Shown here in pieces: positions 61,115 through 64,000 of a DNA stretch of 64,000 nt. The notes under the pieces are model-generated. The model worked only from the letters and a program-made list of their open reading frames with translations, was not told the DNA's origin and did not search any database. Every line of letters begins with the position of its first letter. Positions within the stretch are counted from its first letter, which is position 1. The DNA is from Mixta calida. GTDB lineage: Bacteria > Pseudomonadota > Gammaproteobacteria > Enterobacterales > Enterobacteriaceae. Made by a program: the position numbers and the translations under genes. The stretch lies in assembly GCF_002953215.1 (NCBI RefSeq), contig NZ_CP026378.1, positions 124,001 through 188,000 on the forward strand. Direction: 5' to 3'.

Positions 61115-61726
61115 TCAGGTTGCGGGCGGCACCGTGCGGGCAAAACTTTCGCGCTGGAAGAGTTTTTCCACCAGTTTCACCAGCGCAGGACGATTCACGC
61201 ACCAGTTAGGCGCCACATGCCGAAAATTAATGTAGCCGATGGCGCAGCCGGTAGCGATATCGGCAAGGTTTAACGGGTCGCCGTTCAGCCACGCGCCGCT
61301 GGCCGCTTCCTGCTCCAGCGCGTCGAGCGCGCGCGTTATTTTATGGCGCTGGCGCAGCATCTCCTCAGGCGACTGCTGCTGCGTTGGGCGCATCTGCTCA
61401 CGCACGATAAACAGCGCCGCGTCACAAACCCCGTCGGCCAGCGCCTCCAGCTGACGCACCTTCACCGCCTGGCGCGCATCGTCCGGCAACAGCTTCGGCG
61501 TTTGCGGCAGCGTTTCCAGCAGGGCGGCGATAATCGGCGAGTCGTACCAGCATTCGCCGCTGTCGTCGACCAGCGCCGGCACTTTGCCTAATGGATTGTA
61601 GTGCGGGACGTGGCTCTCTTCGGACCAGGGAGATTCATTGCTGAATTCAAACGTAATGCCTTTTTCCAGCATGATGATGGAAATCTTACGCACCCAGGGG
61701 CTGGTGTAATTGCCGATAAGTTTCAT
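61115..61726 (-). CDS. yibF: Glutathione S-transferase family protein YibF
   Basis: 203 residues (E. coli YibF 202). The thioredoxin-like N-terminal domain starts [20 protein letters not shown] with the active Ser/Pro pair. [11 protein letters not shown] is the cis-Pro glutathione-binding loop and [11 protein letters not shown] follows. The C-terminal helical domain has [14 protein letters not shown]. Substrate unknown. In E. coli it lies by selA-selB; here it lies next to fdhE. Confidence 0.92.
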   Translation of the reverse strand: MKLIGNYTSPWVRKISIIMLEKGITFEFSNESPWSEESHVPHYNPLGKVPALVDDSGECWYDSPIIAALLETLPQTPKLLPDDARQAVKVRQLEALADGVCDAALFIVREQMRPTQQQSPEEMLRQRHKITRALDALEQEAASGAWLNGDPLNLADIATGCAIGYINFRHVAPNWCVNRPALVKLVEKLFQRESFARTVPPAT

Positions 61727-61792
61727 TACGCTTCTCCCTCTTGAGAGTGAATCAGGGCGCCGGACCGATGAAGCTGGCCCGGCCGTCAGAAA

Positions 61793-62722
61793 TTACTCCG
61801 TGCCGGGGAACAGAAACGGGTTCAGGCTGCTGCGGGCGAAACCTTCCTGTTCCATGCGCGCGTCCAGCATCAGCGAGGCGAGATCGTCCGCCACCGGCTC
61901 AACGGACGGATCTTTCTCCTGCCAGAGCATCTTGAGATAGGTGCCGCAGTCACCGCAGCTTTCCGCCTTCACCGCGGCCTGTTCGCTGTCCAGCGACCAG
62001 TAGTGCAGATCGCCGGTTTGCTCGCAGTTGCTGCATTTGGCGCGCACCACATGCCACTCGCTTTCGCACAGGTTGCAGTGCAGGTAGCGCAGGCCGCCGT
62101 TCTGCATGCCCATATGCACCACGCTGGTTACCGGCACGCTGTTGCAAACCGGGCAGAACTGACGCTGTTCGCCATATTCCGCGCGCGCTTTGCCGGGGAT
62201 CAGCGCCGCCATCTGCGCCCAGTAAACCGACAGCGCCGCCCAGATAAAGGGCGCTTTGTCGCTGCTGACCCTGGCGAAATCGTGCGCCAGCAGCGCGGTG
62301 GCGAGCGCTTCCAGCTCCGGCGCGGAGGTTTTTTCCAGGTTCTCCAGCACCGCCAGCGCCTGGCCGGTCATTTCCGGCTTCAGCTCGGCGATCAGGGAAT
62401 GCAGCAGACGCTGCCAGTGCGCATCGCGCGGCAGGGTGCTGATATCCAGCGGCGGCTTGCCGCTGGCGGCAGATTCCACCAGGCGCGCATGGAGATCCAT
62501 ATTCAGGGGATGGTCGTACAGCACGATCTCCTGCGCTTCGGCAATAAAAGCGGCGAAGCGCAGATAGCCGCCCAGCGGATTTTTCGCCGCCAGCTGGCGC
62601 AAACGCGCGGCGCGGCGGCTATATAAATTTTTCAGCCTGGGGAAAAGTAACGGCGGAATCATATCCGCCGTTGTTCTGTCGCTCTTCTCCAGCTGTTCTT
62701 GCGGGATGATGCGAATAGTCAT
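61793..62722 (-). CDS. fdhE: Formate dehydrogenase assembly protein FdhE
   Basis: 309 residues, the E. coli length. Four CxxC pairs of the rubredoxin-like iron centres are visible ([39 protein letters not shown]). FdhE is a cytosolic factor needed for activity of the membrane formate dehydrogenases. Its ATG overlaps the fdoI stop by one base, so it is the last gene of fdoGHI-fdhE. Confidence 0.97.
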   Translation of the reverse strand: MTIRIIPQEQLEKSDRTTADMIPPLLFPRLKNLYSRRAARLRQLAAKNPLGGYLRFAAFIAEAQEIVLYDHPLNMDLHARLVESAASGKPPLDISTLPRDAHWQRLLHSLIAELKPEMTGQALAVLENLEKTSAPELEALATALLAHDFARVSSDKAPFIWAALSVYWAQMAALIPGKARAEYGEQRQFCPVCNSVPVTSVVHMGMQNGGLRYLHCNLCESEWHVVRAKCSNCEQTGDLHYWSLDSEQAAVKAESCGDCGTYLKMLWQEKDPSVEPVADDLASLMLDARMEQEGFARSSLNPFLFPGTE

Positions 62723-63372
62723 CAGGGACGTTTATCCTGTTGTGTCGGTTGGCTCTGCTGTTCACGAACAGCGCGATACCAGCGCGGGTGATGCTTTTTC
62801 GCCCAAATCGGCGTAACCCAGCCTTCCACCATTGCCGTCAGCGTGCCTTTTACCCACAGCGCGGCGTAGATATGTACCATAATCACAATGATCAGGCCCA
62901 CCGCCGACACCGAATGCACCAGTAACGCCAGCCGAATCAGCGGGATGGGAAAGGCACCGGCGAAGTAAGGACGCCAGATGACGATACCACTCGCTAACAG
63001 CAGCAGCAGACTGATAATAGCAGCCCAGAATACACACTTCTGCCCGAAATTATAGCGGCCGGTATCGCCGACCTCCTCATTCATGGCGATTTTATGGATA
63101 TTCTTCGCCCACAACAGATCGTCGCGGTTAACCAGGTTGTGTTTCCAGTAACGCAGAAACATCAGCATAAAGGCGAGAAACATCGCCACGCCGATGAATG
63201 GATGCAGGATGCGCGCCAGCTGCGGCGTGCCCAGCACATTCATCAACCCGTTAAATGACGGGAAGAAAAATCCCAGGCCGCTGAGGGCGGCGAGCACGAA
63301 GCAGAACGCCACAATCCAGTGGTTGATGCGTTCCGGTGCGCTGTAGCGCACAATCAGGTCACGCTTCTTCAT
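62722..63372 (-). CDS. fdoI: Formate dehydrogenase-O cytochrome b556 subunit FdoI
   Basis: 216 residues (E. coli 211), four membrane helices. It starts [20 protein letters not shown]; heme ligand His lies in [14 protein letters not shown] and [20 protein letters not shown]. It passes electrons from FdoH to quinone. ATG 63372 lies inside the fdoH 3' end (14-base overlap); longer upstream starts are rejected. Confidence 0.97.
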   Translation of the reverse strand: MKKRDLIVRYSAPERINHWIVAFCFVLAALSGLGFFFPSFNGLMNVLGTPQLARILHPFIGVAMFLAFMLMFLRYWKHNLVNRDDLLWAKNIHKIAMNEEVGDTGRYNFGQKCVFWAAIISLLLLLASGIVIWRPYFAGAFPIPLIRLALLVHSVSAVGLIIVIMVHIYAALWVKGTLTAMVEGWVTPIWAKKHHPRWYRAVREQQSQPTQQDKRP

Positions 63373-64000
63373 GGTTTCGCTCCTCTTTCTCCTGCTGATC
63401 TTCTTCATCTTCGCTGACGCGATTCGGACCGACGCCCACATAGTGGAACACCGAGGCGGCGAAGGTGGCCGCGAAGCCGATGGCCGCCAGCGGTTTCCAG
63501 ATGCCTTTCCAGAAGGTAACCGCCGGGCTGATGGACGGATTGTCCGGCAAGCCGTGGTAGAGCTGCGGCTTGTTGGCGTGGTGCAGCACGTACATCACGT
63601 GCGTGCCGCCGACGCCCGCCGGATCGTAAAGACCGGCGTTTTCATAGCCGCGCGTTTTCAACTCGTCGACGCGGTCTGCCGCCAGCTGCTGCATATCCGC
63701 TTTGCTGCCGAAGTGGATAGCGCCGGTCGGGCAGGTCTTCACGCAGGCGGGTTCCTGGCCGACGGCGACGCGGTCCACGCACAGGGTGCATTTATAGGCG
63801 CGATTATCGTCCTTATTCAGACGCGGCACGTTGAACGGACAGCCCGCAATGCAGTAGCCGCAGCCAATGCAGTGCTCGGACTGGAAATCGACGATGCCGT
63901 TGGCGTACTGAATAATCGCCCCTTCCGCCGGGCAGGCCTTCAGGCAGCCCGGATCGGCGCAGTGCATGCAGCCATCCTTGCGGATCAGCCACTCCAGCCG
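63359..64000 (-). CDS. fdoH: Formate dehydrogenase-O iron-sulfur subunit FdoH (5' end outside window)
   Basis: The frame runs off the window edge, so about 85-90 N-terminal residues are missing. Cys clusters for 4Fe-4S centres are seen: [33 protein letters not shown] and CTLCVDR followed by [16 protein letters not shown]-terminal membrane helix ([20 protein letters not shown]) anchors it. It is followed by fdoI and fdhE, which favours FdoH over FdnH. The catalytic selenoprotein gene fdoG should lie just outside. Confidence 0.95.
   Translation of the reverse strand, partial: RLEWLIRKDGCMHCADPGCLKACPAEGAIIQYANGIVDFQSEHCIGCGYCIAGCPFNVPRLNKDDNRAYKCTLCVDRVAVGQEPACVKTCPTGAIHFGSKADMQQLAADRVDELKTRGYENAGLYDPAGVGGTHVMYVLHHANKPQLYHGLPDNPSISPAVTFWKGIWKPLAAIGFAATFAASVFHYVGVGPNRVSEDEEDQQEKEERNHEEA

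Overview
The window is chromosomal DNA of an enterobacterium, most likely of the Erwiniaceae (Pantoea/Mixta/Erwinia type). It has a high-GC core with E. coli-like flagellar, chemotaxis, lac, xyl, glyQS and fdo genes in an order unlike E. coli. The genus is an inference from gene content; no species is claimed.

Layout. 1-25.5 kb is one compact flagellar/chemotaxis block: motB (cut by the window edge), cheA, cheW; fliC facing away from fliD-fliS-fliT; flhE, flhA, flhB, cheZ, cheY, cheB, cheR and fliE on the minus strand; then fliF-G-H-I-J-K and fliL-M-N-O-P-Q-R on the plus strand. fliG carries a one-base deletion near its 3' end. No chemoreceptor gene is present. 25.6-31.3 kb is a lacI-lacZ-lacY locus with a CRP site, promoter and operator laid out as in E. 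coli. 31.3-33.4 kb holds a LysR-type regulator remnant and murP (MurNAc PTS transporter) behind palindromic operator-like repeats.

33.4-48.1 kb is accessory DNA. First comes a three-gene operon: a 1216-residue protein with three CbxX/CfqX-type AAA+ domains and one degenerate AAA-like module, then two membrane proteins. Next are an arsC remnant, a glycine-rich toxin-like gene with a membrane partner, and an AT-rich pair of unknown genes. From about 42.2 to 48.0 kb is a decayed P4-like phage satellite: iterons, a broken alpha primase, psu, a frameshifted ogr/delta gene, a cos-like site and a dead integrase, next to a selC-like tRNA-Sec gene. In its cargo slot, between cos and int, lies the main item of interest: a reverse transcriptase gene, a predicted structured ncRNA of about 160 nt closed by a 12-bp long-range helix, and a membrane protein resembling SLATT effectors. 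I infer an RT-ncRNA-SLATT anti-phage system.

48.2-64 kb is core again: xylFGH-xylR and the divergent xylAB (xylose import and catabolism), wecH, glyQS (glycyl-tRNA synthetase), yibF, and the 3' part of fdoGHI-fdhE (aerobic formate dehydrogenase). The fdo operon usually needs selenocysteine, so the mispaired acceptor stem of the selC-like gene at 48.0 kb is notable.
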